From the NCBI GenBank assembly GCA_937894535.1, contig CALBHI010000484.1:1-10499 (forward strand): a stretch of DNA of 10,499 nucleotides, given 5' to 3'. The notes under the pieces were generated by a model that saw only the letters and a program-made list of their open reading frames with translations, had not been told where the DNA came from and did not search any database. The DNA comes from an uncultured Verrucomicrobiota bacterium. Its GTDB lineage: Bacteria > Verrucomicrobiota > Kiritimatiellia > CAIVKH01. A program made the position numbers and the translations under genes. Below are positions 1 to 6,776 of this stretch, piece by piece (position 1 is the stretch's first letter; each line of letters starts with the position of its first letter).

Positions 1-308
1 CGTGGGGCCGCTTCTGGGGCTGGGATCCGAAGGAAAACGGCGCGCTGCTGATCGTCCTGTGGTGTGCCATCCTGTTCCACGCCCGGTTGGCCAACATGAT
101 CGGCCCCCGCGGCATGGCCCACGGCAGCGTGTTCGGGGTGATCATCGTGATCTTTGCCTGGCTCGGGGTGAACCTGCTCGGCGTCGGCCTGCATTCCTAC
201 GGCTTCACCTCCGGACTCGCCCGCGGCATGTGGCTCAGCATCGGATTCGAACTGCTGTTCATGGCGGTGACCGCGTTGCTGGCCAAACGCACACCCGCGC
301 TTGCCTGA
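1..308 (+). CDS. ccsA: CcsA-type cytochrome c assembly protein, C-terminal part (5' end outside window)
   Basis: This is the last ~101 codons of an integral membrane protein, read from base 3, whose start lies before the window. It opens with WGRFWGWDPKEN, the tryptophan-rich 'WWD' haem-binding motif of the CcmC/CcmF/CcsA family, followed by membrane-spanning stretches (LLIVLWCAILFHARL; VFGVIIVIFAWLGVNLLGVG; LSIGFELLFMAVTALLA). The segment GVNLLGVGLHSYGF carries the conserved histidine that flanks the haem site. In family terms, CcsA (ResC) works with CcsB (ResB) in System II cytochrome c maturation, carrying haem across the membrane and attaching it to CXXCH apocytochromes. The motif spacing and the GLHSYG tail fit CcsA better than CcmF or CcmC. 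Whether it is fused to a ResB domain upstream, as in several PVC bacteria, cannot be seen. A gap of only 27 bases separates it from the next gene. Confidence 0.85.
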   Translation, partial: WGRFWGWDPKENGALLIVLWCAILFHARLANMIGPRGMAHGSVFGVIIVIFAWLGVNLLGVGLHSYGFTSGLARGMWLSIGFELLFMAVTALLAKRTPALA

Positions 309-335
309 TCCGCGCCGATCAGCGAGACTGCGCCC

Positions 336-1484
336 ATGGAACCTCTCCGTATCGGCATCATCGGTCTCGGCAACATGGGTGCGTCCTATGCCGACCGCCT
401 GGCCGCCGGCGAGGTGCCCGGCGCGATCCTCGCCGCGGTCGCCGATCCGCGTTTCGAACGCCTGGCCCGCTGGCCCGCCGCCCGCGCGTTCGACGACGGC
501 GAGGCCCTGATCGCCGCGCCCGGACTTGATGCCGTTATTATCGCCACCCCGCACTACGCCCACACCGACCTCGGGATCGCCGCGCTCGAGGCCGGACTGC
601 ATGTACTGGTGGACAAACCCATCTCCGTGCACAAACGCGATGCCGAGCGCCTGATCGCCGCGCACCGCCGCCCCGACCGCGTGTTCGCCGCGATGTTCAA
701 CCAGCGCACCGACGGTTTTTTTCTGAAGATCCGCTCCCTGATCCGCGACGGCTCGCTCGGCGCCATCCGGCGCATCCACTGGACCAGCACCCACTGGTTC
801 CGCACCCACGCATATTACCAGTCGAGCGCCTGGCGCGCCACCTGGGCCGGGGAGGGCGGGGGCGTCTTGCTCAACCAGGCCCCGCACCAACTCGACATGC
901 TCTGCTGGCTGTTCGGCATGCCCACGGCGGTGACCGGGTTCTGCTCGTTTGGCCGTTATCACGACATCGAAGTCGAGGACGATGTGACCGCCTACCTCGA
1001 ATGGTCCGGCGGTACCCACGGCGTCTTCATCACCGGCACCGGCGAGGCCCCCGGCACCAACCGGCTCGAGATCGCCGCGGAGAACGGACGCCTGGTGCTC
1101 GAGCACGACCGGTTGGTGTTCCACCGCAACGAGACCCCGATGTCGGAGTTTTCCCGAACCACCCCGGAGCTGTTTGCCGCGCCGAAGCTGCAGGTCGAGG
1201 TCTTCGAAGGTCTCGACCACGGACCGCAACACCTTGGCATCCTCCGCAACATCACCGCGGCCATTCGCGGCGAGGAGGAACTCATCGCCCCGGCCCGGGA
1301 AGGCCTCGCCTCGGTCGAACTCGCCAATGCCATGCTGCTGTCGGCCTGGGAAGGCCGCCGTGTCGCGTTGCCCCTCGACGCCGCCTTGTTCGCCCGCCAA
1401 CTCGAGGCGCGCATCGCCGCATCCACGGCGAAAAAATCCGTGCGGCCCGCCGATGCCGCCGACATGACGGGATCATTCCGGTGA
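336..1484 (+). CDS. Gfo/Idh/MocA family NAD(P)-dependent oxidoreductase (first of pair)
   Basis: This is a 382-residue protein of usual family length. The N-terminal Rossmann fold is clear: strand RIGIIGLGNMG (residues 5-15) carries GxGxxG, then AAVADP (33-38) ends the second strand. VDKPIS (92-97) is the family's 'EKP' site with Lys95. The C-terminal alpha/beta domain contains GGGVLLNQAPHQLDML (174-189), whose Asn180, His184 and Asp187 match the usual catalytic/substrate region. Family members oxidise or reduce sugars, inositols or their derivatives in the cytoplasm with NAD(P); the substrate here cannot be read from the sequence. ATG at 336 is chosen because the Rossmann strand starts four residues later; the upstream Shine-Dalgarno is poor. 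The stop at 1482-1484 overlaps a GTG start of the next gene, which is a second member of the same family, so the two are probably one translationally coupled unit. Confidence 0.93.
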   Translation: MEPLRIGIIGLGNMGASYADRLAAGEVPGAILAAVADPRFERLARWPAARAFDDGEALIAAPGLDAVIIATPHYAHTDLGIAALEAGLHVLVDKPISVHKRDAERLIAAHRRPDRVFAAMFNQRTDGFFLKIRSLIRDGSLGAIRRIHWTSTHWFRTHAYYQSSAWRATWAGEGGGVLLNQAPHQLDMLCWLFGMPTAVTGFCSFGRYHDIEVEDDVTAYLEWSGGTHGVFITGTGEAPGTNRLEIAAENGRLVLEHDRLVFHRNETPMSEFSRTTPELFAAPKLQVEVFEGLDHGPQHLGILRNITAAIRGEEELIAPAREGLASVELANAMLLSAWEGRRVALPLDAALFARQLEARIAASTAKKSVRPADAADMTGSFR

Positions 1485-2563
1485 CCGCGCACCCCGACGG
1501 CATGACCTACGCACCGCGCGGCAAACCCGCGCCGGTGTGCGCCCCCGGCGACTGCGTGTTCGCCGCTGTCGCCCTCGACCACGGCCACATCTACGGCCAG
1601 ACCAACGGCCTGCGCGAGGCCGGCGGCACCCTGCGCTGGGTATACGATCCCGACCCGGGGAAAGTCGCCGCGTTCCAGCGCACGTATCCCGAGGTGCAGG
1701 TGGCGCGTTCGCTCGATGAAGTCCTCGGTGATCCCGACGTGCGGCTCGTCGCCTCCGCCGCCGTGCCGAGCGAACGTGCTCCGCTTGGGTTGCAGGTCAT
1801 CGCCGCCGGCAAGGATTACTTCACCGACAAATCGCCGTTCACCACCCTCGACGAACTCGCCGAGGTGCGCCGCGCCGTCGCCGCCACCGGCCGCAAATAC
1901 ATGGTGTATTACAGCGAACGGCTGCACAACGAAGCGGCGGTGTTCGCCGGTGACCTGATCGCCCAGGGCGCGATCGGCCGGGTGATCCACGTGCTCGGCC
2001 TCGGCCCGCACCGCCTCAACGCCCCGTCGCGCCCGGCCTGGTTCTTCGACAAGGCGCGCTACGGCGGAATCCTTACCGACATCGGCAGCCACCAGTGCGA
2101 ACAATTCCTCTACTACAGCGGGGCCACCCGCGGCCAGGTCACCGCCGCCCGCGTCGCCAACCACCATCATCCCGAACACCCCGGCCTCGAGGATTTCGGC
2201 GAGGCCATGGTCGTCGGCGACAACGGGGCCTCGTTTTATTTCCGCGTTGATTGGTTCACCCCCGATGGCCTGCGTACCTGGGGCGACGGCCGCACCCTCA
2301 TCCAGGGTACCGACGGGTACCTCGAGCTTAGGAAATATGTCGACATCGCCACCGACCGCATGGGCGATCAGGTGTACCTCGTCGACCGCCACGGCGAGCG
2401 GCGTTTCGACGTGGCCGGCCAGGTCGGCTTCCCGTTTTTCGGCCGCTTGCTGCTCGATGTCCTGAACCGCACCGAAACCGCGATGACCCAGGACCACGCC
2501 TTCGCCGCTGCGGAAATCTCCATGGCCGCCCAAGCCCTCGCCGACCAGGCATCCCCCGGCTGA
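1481..2563 (+). CDS. Gfo/Idh/MocA-like oxidoreductase with atypical nucleotide loop (second of pair)
   Basis: From GTG at 1481 this is 360 residues. The start overlaps the previous stop as GTGA and has GGGA eight bases upstream; the alternative ATG at 1502 gives 353 residues and has no visible Shine-Dalgarno. The fold reads as Gfo/Idh/MocA: a first strand VFAAVALDHGHIYGQ (about 26-40), second strand WVYDPDP, then YFTDKSPF with Lys117 in the place of the EKP lysine, and GGILTDIGSHQCEQFLYYSG with Asp200 and His204 at the usual catalytic site. The odd point is the nucleotide-binding loop: the normal GxGxxG is replaced by ALDHGHIYG. A histidine-rich loop of this type occurs in a subfamily of putative dehydrogenases whose substrates are mostly unknown. 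It could still bind NAD(P), as the second strand and lysine are kept. Role inferred: acts with the preceding oxidoreductase on a sugar or cyclitol. Confidence 0.88.
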   Translation: MTAHPDGMTYAPRGKPAPVCAPGDCVFAAVALDHGHIYGQTNGLREAGGTLRWVYDPDPGKVAAFQRTYPEVQVARSLDEVLGDPDVRLVASAAVPSERAPLGLQVIAAGKDYFTDKSPFTTLDELAEVRRAVAATGRKYMVYYSERLHNEAAVFAGDLIAQGAIGRVIHVLGLGPHRLNAPSRPAWFFDKARYGGILTDIGSHQCEQFLYYSGATRGQVTAARVANHHHPEHPGLEDFGEAMVVGDNGASFYFRVDWFTPDGLRTWGDGRTLIQGTDGYLELRKYVDIATDRMGDQVYLVDRHGERRFDVAGQVGFPFFGRLLLDVLNRTETAMTQDHAFAAAEISMAAQALADQASPG

Positions 2564-2596
2564 TCCCGCCTTCGGTAAAACGCTTTTAGTTCACCC

Positions 2597-2625
2597 TTGC
2601 CGCAGATTCGTGCAGCGCGTAAGGT
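2597..2625 (+). promoter_or_regulatory. possible sigma-70-like promoter for the prepilin-like gene
   Basis: TTGCCG (2597-2602) and TAAGGT (2620-2625) are separated by exactly 17 bases and lie 20 bases before the ATG at 2646. The -35 matches consensus at four of six positions and the -10 at only three, so this is a weak candidate. A separate promoter is plausible because the preceding gene ends 82 bases upstream and the function changes. Confidence 0.25.
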
Positions 2626-2645
2626 GTTGGTATGGGAACGACCTT

Positions 2646-3281
2646 ATGGCCTTGATGATCAAACGCGGATTTACCCTGATCGAGTTGTTGGTGGTGATTA
2701 CCATCCTCGGCATCCTGTTGGCCTTGGTTGTGCCGACCATCACCGGCGCGCGGCAAAAAGCCAACGCGGTCAAGTGCCTCGCCCAGTTGCGCGAATGGGG
2801 CGGAGCGGTTTCCGGGTTTCAGGGGGACAACAGCGGTTTGTTTCCCACCACCAACTGGTATGCCACGGTGGCCGAGTATGTAGGACAGTCCGCGCGGTGG
2901 TTACCCGGAGGGACATCACCCCGTCCCAGCGACGGCAGCATCTACTCCTGCCCGAGTTCGACCGCCGCCGATTTCCCGGCCAACGCCCCGGTGAAGGTCG
3001 GGTATGCCATGAACAATCTGATCTACGTCGCCAACCGCACCACCGGCCCCATCGGCGTTCCTGAACTCCGGCGATCACACCTCGCGCAACCAACGCGCTT
3101 CGTGGTGCTGTTCGATGCCAAAACCCCCACCGCCTATGGTGGACAGAGCGACCTCCTGTTCCGCCATGGCCGCACCAACAACGCGAATGTTCTGTTTGCC
3201 GATGGCAGCGTGTTGTCGGTCACCAACCGCGTGGCCTCCGGCGGGAAGACACTCCTCTGGAATCCCGAGTCCGCGCTGTAG
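2646..3281 (+). CDS. prepilin-type N-terminal cleavage/methylation domain protein with H-X-DG-like tail
   Basis: From ATG at 2646 the protein is 211 residues. A short positive leader MALMIKRG is followed by FTLIELLVVITILGILLALV, the class III (type IV pilin/pseudopilin) signal: prepilin peptidase would cut after Gly8, methylate Phe9, and Glu13 is the conserved +5 glutamate. The hydrophobic helix runs to about residue 30. The rest is a globular domain with Cys44, the YSCPSS motif (100-105), and RHGRTNNANVLFADGSV (173-189). This resembles the 'H-X9-DG' domain of the large prepilin-like families in Planctomycetes and Verrucomicrobia, but here 11 residues lie between His174 and Asp186. Such proteins are thought to be pseudopilins or surface fibre subunits; their exact role is unknown. 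A GTG at 2610 would add 12 residues but would spoil the leader. No pilus assembly genes are adjacent, as is common for this family. Confidence 0.9.
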   Translation: MALMIKRGFTLIELLVVITILGILLALVVPTITGARQKANAVKCLAQLREWGGAVSGFQGDNSGLFPTTNWYATVAEYVGQSARWLPGGTSPRPSDGSIYSCPSSTAADFPANAPVKVGYAMNNLIYVANRTTGPIGVPELRRSHLAQPTRFVVLFDAKTPTAYGGQSDLLFRHGRTNNANVLFADGSVLSVTNRVASGGKTLLWNPESAL

Positions 3282-3315
3282 GCCTCCGGGTTCGGCGGGC
3301 GCACGCGTCCGGCTT

Positions 3316-3351
3316 GGCCGGCGCCAGCACCCGGCCCGGCGTTCTTCTTCG
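3316..3351 (+). terminator. possible weak terminator after the prepilin-like gene
   Basis: GGCCGG (3316-3321) can pair with CCGGCC (3331-3336) around a 9-base loop, followed after five bases by a T-rich stretch TTCTTCTTCGTT. It lies 35 bases after the prepilin stop and between convergent genes, where a terminator is expected. The T tract is interrupted and displaced, so the call is weak. No other gene or RNA was seen in the 119 bases between the two convergent genes. Confidence 0.25.
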
Positions 3352-3400
3352 TTCCACACCGGTGCGCGGATCCCGGTGAATCCCCAACCAGTCGGTGTTG

Positions 3401-4288
3401 TTACCGGGTGCGCGTTCCCCGACCCGCCGCCCGTTGTCGCCATGCGGAGGGCGATAGGCCGTGGTGCGCCTTGAAGACGCGGCAAAAGTCGCTGGCCGAG
3501 GAGAAGCCGCATGCGCGGACAATCGCCGTCTGTTTTTCATGTCCACGTTCCAGCAGATCCAGCGCGCGTTGCAACCGCAACTCCCGGAAAAAGGCGGTGG
3601 GCGCTTGCTGCTTCACGTCAACGAACAAGCGTCGCAGGTGCCGCGCTGAGATGGAAACGGACGAAGCAACCTCGTCCAGTGTGGGCAGGTGAGCCAAGTT
3701 CTCCAGGTACCAAGTGATGGCGGCCTCCACCTTGCGGGCGGCGAAATCCATGCGCGACTCTTCCGCCGGTGCAAAGGTGTCGTCGGCCGGAAGCAGCAAC
3801 GACAATTCAAGCAGAGCCTGTTCGAACAGCAACAGGCTGCGCGCGGTGATCCGCTCGTAATGGGGTTGTAGCTGGTTGGCGAGTTGCACGACCCGGCGGG
3901 CCTGGCCGGCGGATAGGTCAACCTCCACCACGCCGCTGTGTTCGGCCATCCGTTCCACCATCCGCGGCACGCGTGAAAAGTGGAAAACCGCGACCGTGCA
4001 ACCATCGGTGCCCCGGCCGGACCACCCGTGTGCCAGGGCCGGCGAGATGAGCCAGAGTCGCCGCGCATGAAACGCCTCCGGCCGGTTGTCCTCCCGCACC
4101 AGCGCACAGGATCCCTTCACCACGGCGAAAAATTCCCACTTGGTGCGATGGTGCACATACATCGGATGGATACCGAACCGACGCTGGCCGTGTCCCAGGT
4201 AACAAAGCATGCCGGCATGGTAGTAGGCGCGACGCGTTGCGTAAAGAGGCGGGCGCGTAGGTGTCAATCCGACACCCCGGCCGTTCAT
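3401..4288 (-). CDS. AraC-family transcriptional regulator with cupin-like sensor domain
   Basis: Read on the minus strand, this is 295 residues from ATG at 4288. The C-terminal ~95 residues form the AraC/XylS double helix-turn-helix: TLDEVASSVSISARHLRRLF (203-222) is the first HTH, and IVRACGFSSASDFCRVFKAHHGLSPSAWR (about 256-284) holds the second HTH and the family signature. Residues about 21-105 look like the beta-rich AraC-binding cupin domain (AYYHAG, WEFFAVVKGSCALV, LWLISPALAHGW, CTVAVFHFS). Such proteins bind DNA as dimers and often sense a sugar. ATG 4288 is preferred because AYYHAG fits the first conserved strand of this domain class; ATG 4210 (269 residues) would cut it off, and TTG at 4267 is also possible. 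None has a convincing Shine-Dalgarno. It is divergent from the SGNH/TPR gene and so may control it; ligand unknown. Confidence 0.9.
   Translation of the reverse strand: MNGRGVGLTPTRPPLYATRRAYYHAGMLCYLGHGQRRFGIHPMYVHHRTKWEFFAVVKGSCALVREDNRPEAFHARRLWLISPALAHGWSGRGTDGCTVAVFHFSRVPRMVERMAEHSGVVEVDLSAGQARRVVQLANQLQPHYERITARSLLLFEQALLELSLLLPADDTFAPAEESRMDFAARKVEAAITWYLENLAHLPTLDEVASSVSISARHLRRLFVDVKQQAPTAFFRELRLQRALDLLERGHEKQTAIVRACGFSSASDFCRVFKAHHGLSPSAWRQRAAGRGTRTR
4260..4276. promoter_or_regulatory. inverted repeat GGTGTC-N5-GACACC containing a minus-strand TTGACA
   Basis: A perfect 6-bp dyad with a 5-base spacer. On the minus strand it contains an exact TTGACA (4267-4262), with TTTACG sixteen bases further on (three of six matches to a -10). 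If the AraC regulator actually starts at 4210, this would be its promoter/operator; if it starts at 4288, the dyad lies in codons about 4-10. Operator function is inferred from position only. Confidence 0.3.
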
Positions 4289-4292
4289 CCGG

Positions 4293-4312
4293 CACGGCGG
4301 CAACCCGCCGTG
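4293..4312. repeat. perfect 8-bp inverted repeat with 4-base loop in the divergent control region
   Basis: CACGGCGG, loop CAAC, CCGCCGTG: a perfect stem of eight GC-rich pairs. It sits five bases before the preferred AraC start (minus strand) and 58 bases before the SGNH/TPR start (plus strand). No T run follows on either strand, so it is not a Rho-independent terminator. It could be a regulator-binding dyad or, in the AraC transcript, a hairpin over the ribosome-binding region. Which of these is true cannot be decided from sequence. Confidence 0.45.
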
Positions 4313-4369
4313 TTGATGATTGGCAACCGGAGGTGCGGATGTCATCGTACCGTCAACCGAAAGCGGTGT

Positions 4370-6571
4370 ATGGCATCCAACATCATAAAGAAAACGATCC
4401 TTGCCGTGGCCGCCCCGCTGCTTGTGCTGATCCTGGCGGAGGGGGTCCTCGCCCTGGGCGGCTGGTTCACGCCGGTGCGGTACTTGCTGGAGGAGGAGCG
4501 CGGCGGCGAGACCTTCCTGCGCAGCAATCCGGCCTACGGACGTTTGTTTCTCGACCGGGTCGATATCCCGATGCCCAGCCCGCTGTGGGTGCGCCAGGAA
4601 CGTACCCCGGGCGTGCGGCGGGTTGTGCTGCTCGGCGAATCGGCGGCCGCCGGATTCCCGCACGATGAGTTTAACCTCGCCCGCCTGCTTGAGCACCAAT
4701 GGCTCAACCGGTTTCCGGATCAACCCCTCGAGGTGGTGAATGCCACCATGGTCGCGGTTAATTCCCACATCCTCCGCCGGATGGCGCATGAAGTGCTGCA
4801 ACTCGATCCCGATGTGCTGATCCTGCTGGCCGGCCACAACGAGGCCATCGGCCCCTACGGCCCGGCATCGGTCTTTGGCCGCTTCCAGGCCTCGCTCCCG
4901 CTGATCCGCTTCAACCTGTGGGCGCGCAATACCCGGGTGGGCCAGGCGTTGTCCGACGTGGCCCATCGGATTCGCCGCGGGGGCCAGGGGCTGCCCCGCT
5001 GGTCGGGACTTGAGGAATTCTCCAGCGTGCGGCTGGCTGACCAGGATCCGCGGCTGGCCGCGATGGCCCGCCATGCCGAAGCGAATTTCCGCGACCTCGT
5101 GCGCGCGGCCACCCGGCGAGGCGTCCGCGTGCTCGTCGCCGTACCCCCGGTCAACCTGACCGACTGGCCTCCGCTCGCCTCCGCGGAGGCCACCTTGACC
5201 GATGAACAGGCGGAAGCGCAGTGGGCGCAGGGTCACCACGACCAACTCACCAGCGCGTGGCAGGTGTACCGGATGGCCCGCATGCGCCACCAGGCCGGTG
5301 ACCCGGTCGGAGCTTGGCCGCTGTACCGCAAGGCCCTCGCCCTCGACGAAATCCGTTTTCGCGCCGACCACCGGATCCGCGATGCCCTGCTCCGGCTTGA
5401 CCAGGGAGAACCCGCGCAGGACCTCCAGGTCATCGACCTGGACCGGATGCTGCACGAAGACAACCCGCTGTTCATCACCGACCGGGACTATTTCTGCGAA
5501 CACGTGCACGTTACCTTTGCCGGTCGCGCCTGGGTGACGGCCCGCCTGGCCGAAGCCCTCGGCAGCTGGGAAGGTCGTATCGCTCCGCCACCAGCTGACG
5601 CCGACCCTGCGCCAGGCGACGCCCTGCTCGCCGAGCAGACCTTGTTCACCGCCATGGATGAGGCCATCATCTGGCGTTCCGTGCGCGAATTGCTGAGCCT
5701 CGGGGTATTCGCCCACCAGCCCGAATTCGCCCAGCGCCGCGACGAGATCACCGCGCACCTCGCCGGTTTAACCACGCAAATACGCGCTCAACAAACGTTT
5801 ACGAACATTCAATCCCGCTACCTAACTGCTGCGGCCCTCGGCCGTCGGGATCCGATGCTCCATGCCGTCGCCGGACGTCATTTTCTCGATGTGCGCGCCC
5901 ACCACGCCGCTGTGGAAGCCTTTCGGCGGGGGTTGGACGAACTACCCACCTATGCCAACGCCCGCATCGCCCTGGCTCAGGCCTACATGGCGATGCGCAT
6001 GTTCGTGTTGGCGGAAGAGCAACTGGCTATGATCAAGGATGATGCAAAAGATTCGCCCCTGCCCATGATCATCCGGGGCGAGCTCTATGCCCGAACCCAC
6101 CGGCTTGAGCAGGCCCGCCACGAACTCGAACGCGCCTACCAGCTTATTCCGGGGCATTACAACCTCCTGGTCAACCTGGGTACCGTGTACATGTTGCAGG
6201 GCGAGGAACGTCTTGCCATGGAACGGTTTAAGGAGTGCGTGGCCATCGACCCCAACGACCCGGTGGTCCTGAACAACCTGGCCTGGATGATGGCCACATC
6301 GGACACCGCCACCCCGGCGGAACGGGCCGAATCCCTTCACATGACGCGCCGACTCTTGATACTAGTTCCTGATTTTCAACGCTTTAAGGCCGCTCATGCC
6401 CTGGCGTTGGCCGCGAACGGGCAGCTCGAGCAAGCCCTGGAACCCGCTCAGATCGGTTTGGCCGCCTTGATGGATGCCGGTGACGAGGTCACCACCCAAC
6501 AATTCCTCGACCACCTTGCCCGTTTCGGCATCAGACCACCCGAACCTGCCCTTGCGCCGCTAAAACGCTAA
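4370..6571 (+). CDS. membrane-anchored SGNH/GDSL hydrolase-like protein with C-terminal TPR array
   Basis: This is 733 residues from ATG at 4370. Residues 5-32 form one hydrophobic segment after a short positive N-terminus, so the rest is probably periplasmic. The SGNH core spans about 83-400: VVLLGESAAAGFP has the nucleophile Ser91 in a GES block, VVNATM (122-127) may be block II, LLAGHNEA (152-159) has Asn157 in the GxN block, and CEHVHVTFAG (376-385) gives His380 with Glu377 where Asp is usual (DxxH). A helical, TPR-like insertion (about 290-345) lies before the last block. Residues about 495-705 hold TPR units, for example PMIIRGELYARTHRLEQARHEL and NLLVNLGTVYMLQGEERLAM. The family includes esterases and acyl- or acetyl-transfer enzymes on polysaccharides; substrate unknown. 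TPRs suggest a protein partner. The frame is open upstream to 3980, but that part is antisense to the AraC gene and not credible. The start has only a weak Shine-Dalgarno. Confidence 0.85.
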   Translation: MASNIIKKTILAVAAPLLVLILAEGVLALGGWFTPVRYLLEEERGGETFLRSNPAYGRLFLDRVDIPMPSPLWVRQERTPGVRRVVLLGESAAAGFPHDEFNLARLLEHQWLNRFPDQPLEVVNATMVAVNSHILRRMAHEVLQLDPDVLILLAGHNEAIGPYGPASVFGRFQASLPLIRFNLWARNTRVGQALSDVAHRIRRGGQGLPRWSGLEEFSSVRLADQDPRLAAMARHAEANFRDLVRAATRRGVRVLVAVPPVNLTDWPPLASAEATLTDEQAEAQWAQGHHDQLTSAWQVYRMARMRHQAGDPVGAWPLYRKALALDEIRFRADHRIRDALLRLDQGEPAQDLQVIDLDRMLHEDNPLFITDRDYFCEHVHVTFAGRAWVTARLAEALGSWEGRIAPPPADADPAPGDALLAEQTLFTAMDEAIIWRSVRELLSLGVFAHQPEFAQRRDEITAHLAGLTTQIRAQQTFTNIQSRYLTAAALGRRDPMLHAVAGRHFLDVRAHHAAVEAFRRGLDELPTYANARIALAQAYMAMRMFVLAEEQLAMIKDDAKDSPLPMIIRGELYARTHRLEQARHELERAYQLIPGHYNLLVNLGTVYMLQGEERLAMERFKECVAIDPNDPVVLNNLAWMMATSDTATPAERAESLHMTRRLLILVPDFQRFKAAHALALAANGQLEQALEPAQIGLAALMDAGDEVTTQQFLDHLARFGIRPPEPALAPLKR

Positions 6572-6577
6572 ACCAAC

Positions 6578-6604
6578 AGCCGTCTCACCCCCGGCTATTA
6601 TTAG
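6578..6604 (+). terminator. possible weak terminator after the SGNH/TPR gene
   Basis: AGCCG (6578-6582) pairs with CGGCT (6592-6596) around a 9-base loop, followed by ATTATTAG. It begins seven bases after the stop codon. The stem is short and the following tract is not a pure T run, so termination here is only plausible. Confidence 0.3.
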
Positions 6605-6776
6605 CTTAACACGCGGCGCTCGATGCATTATCCTTTTGCGTTGGGTTCAGTATTTTTTTAGCCAAAGCCACAGCTGTCGGTCGACGCAACAGGCTGCGTG
6701 GACCAGTGGGTCAGTTGCTCTGTGATGGCTCGGTTTACTGAGTGTGAGGGATGAGGGCGTCCTAAAGAAAAAGATT
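6605..6776 (+). promoter_or_regulatory. AT-richer leader region before the PATR protein gene
   Basis: This stretch has no coding frame I would support and is less GC-rich than its neighbours, as expected of a promoter region. TTATCC (6628-6633) and TATTTT (6651-6656) are 17 bases apart and could be -35 and -10 elements, giving a leader of about 115 bases. Within that leader are small hairpins: ACGCA/TGCGT (6684-6699) and GACC/GGTC (6701-6712). Just before the ATG is a purine-rich AAAGAAAAAG instead of a typical Shine-Dalgarno. The promoter call is weak. Confidence 0.3.

Noticed and set aside
992..2533. Minus-strand open frame (513 codons) opposite the oxidoreductases
   Set aside because: Both plus-strand proteins have family motifs; the antisense translation has none and reflects high third-position GC.
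2575..2586. AAAACGCTTTT palindrome after the second oxidoreductase, resembling a LacI-type operator
   Set aside because: The arms are only AAAA/TTTT around CGC, and TAAAACGCT also occurs at 6561-6569 at the end of a gene where no operator is expected; too weak to support.
4289..5758. Upstream extension of the AraC frame on the minus strand to 5758
   Set aside because: The extension is antisense to the SGNH/TPR gene and has no homology signal; the AraC cupin begins near residue 21 of the 4288 start.
6608..6660. T7 run at 6653-6659 as a Rho-independent terminator for the SGNH/TPR gene
   Set aside because: The only stem found nearby (ACGC 6611-6614 with GCGT 6638-6641) is four pairs with a 23-base loop and is not next to the T run.
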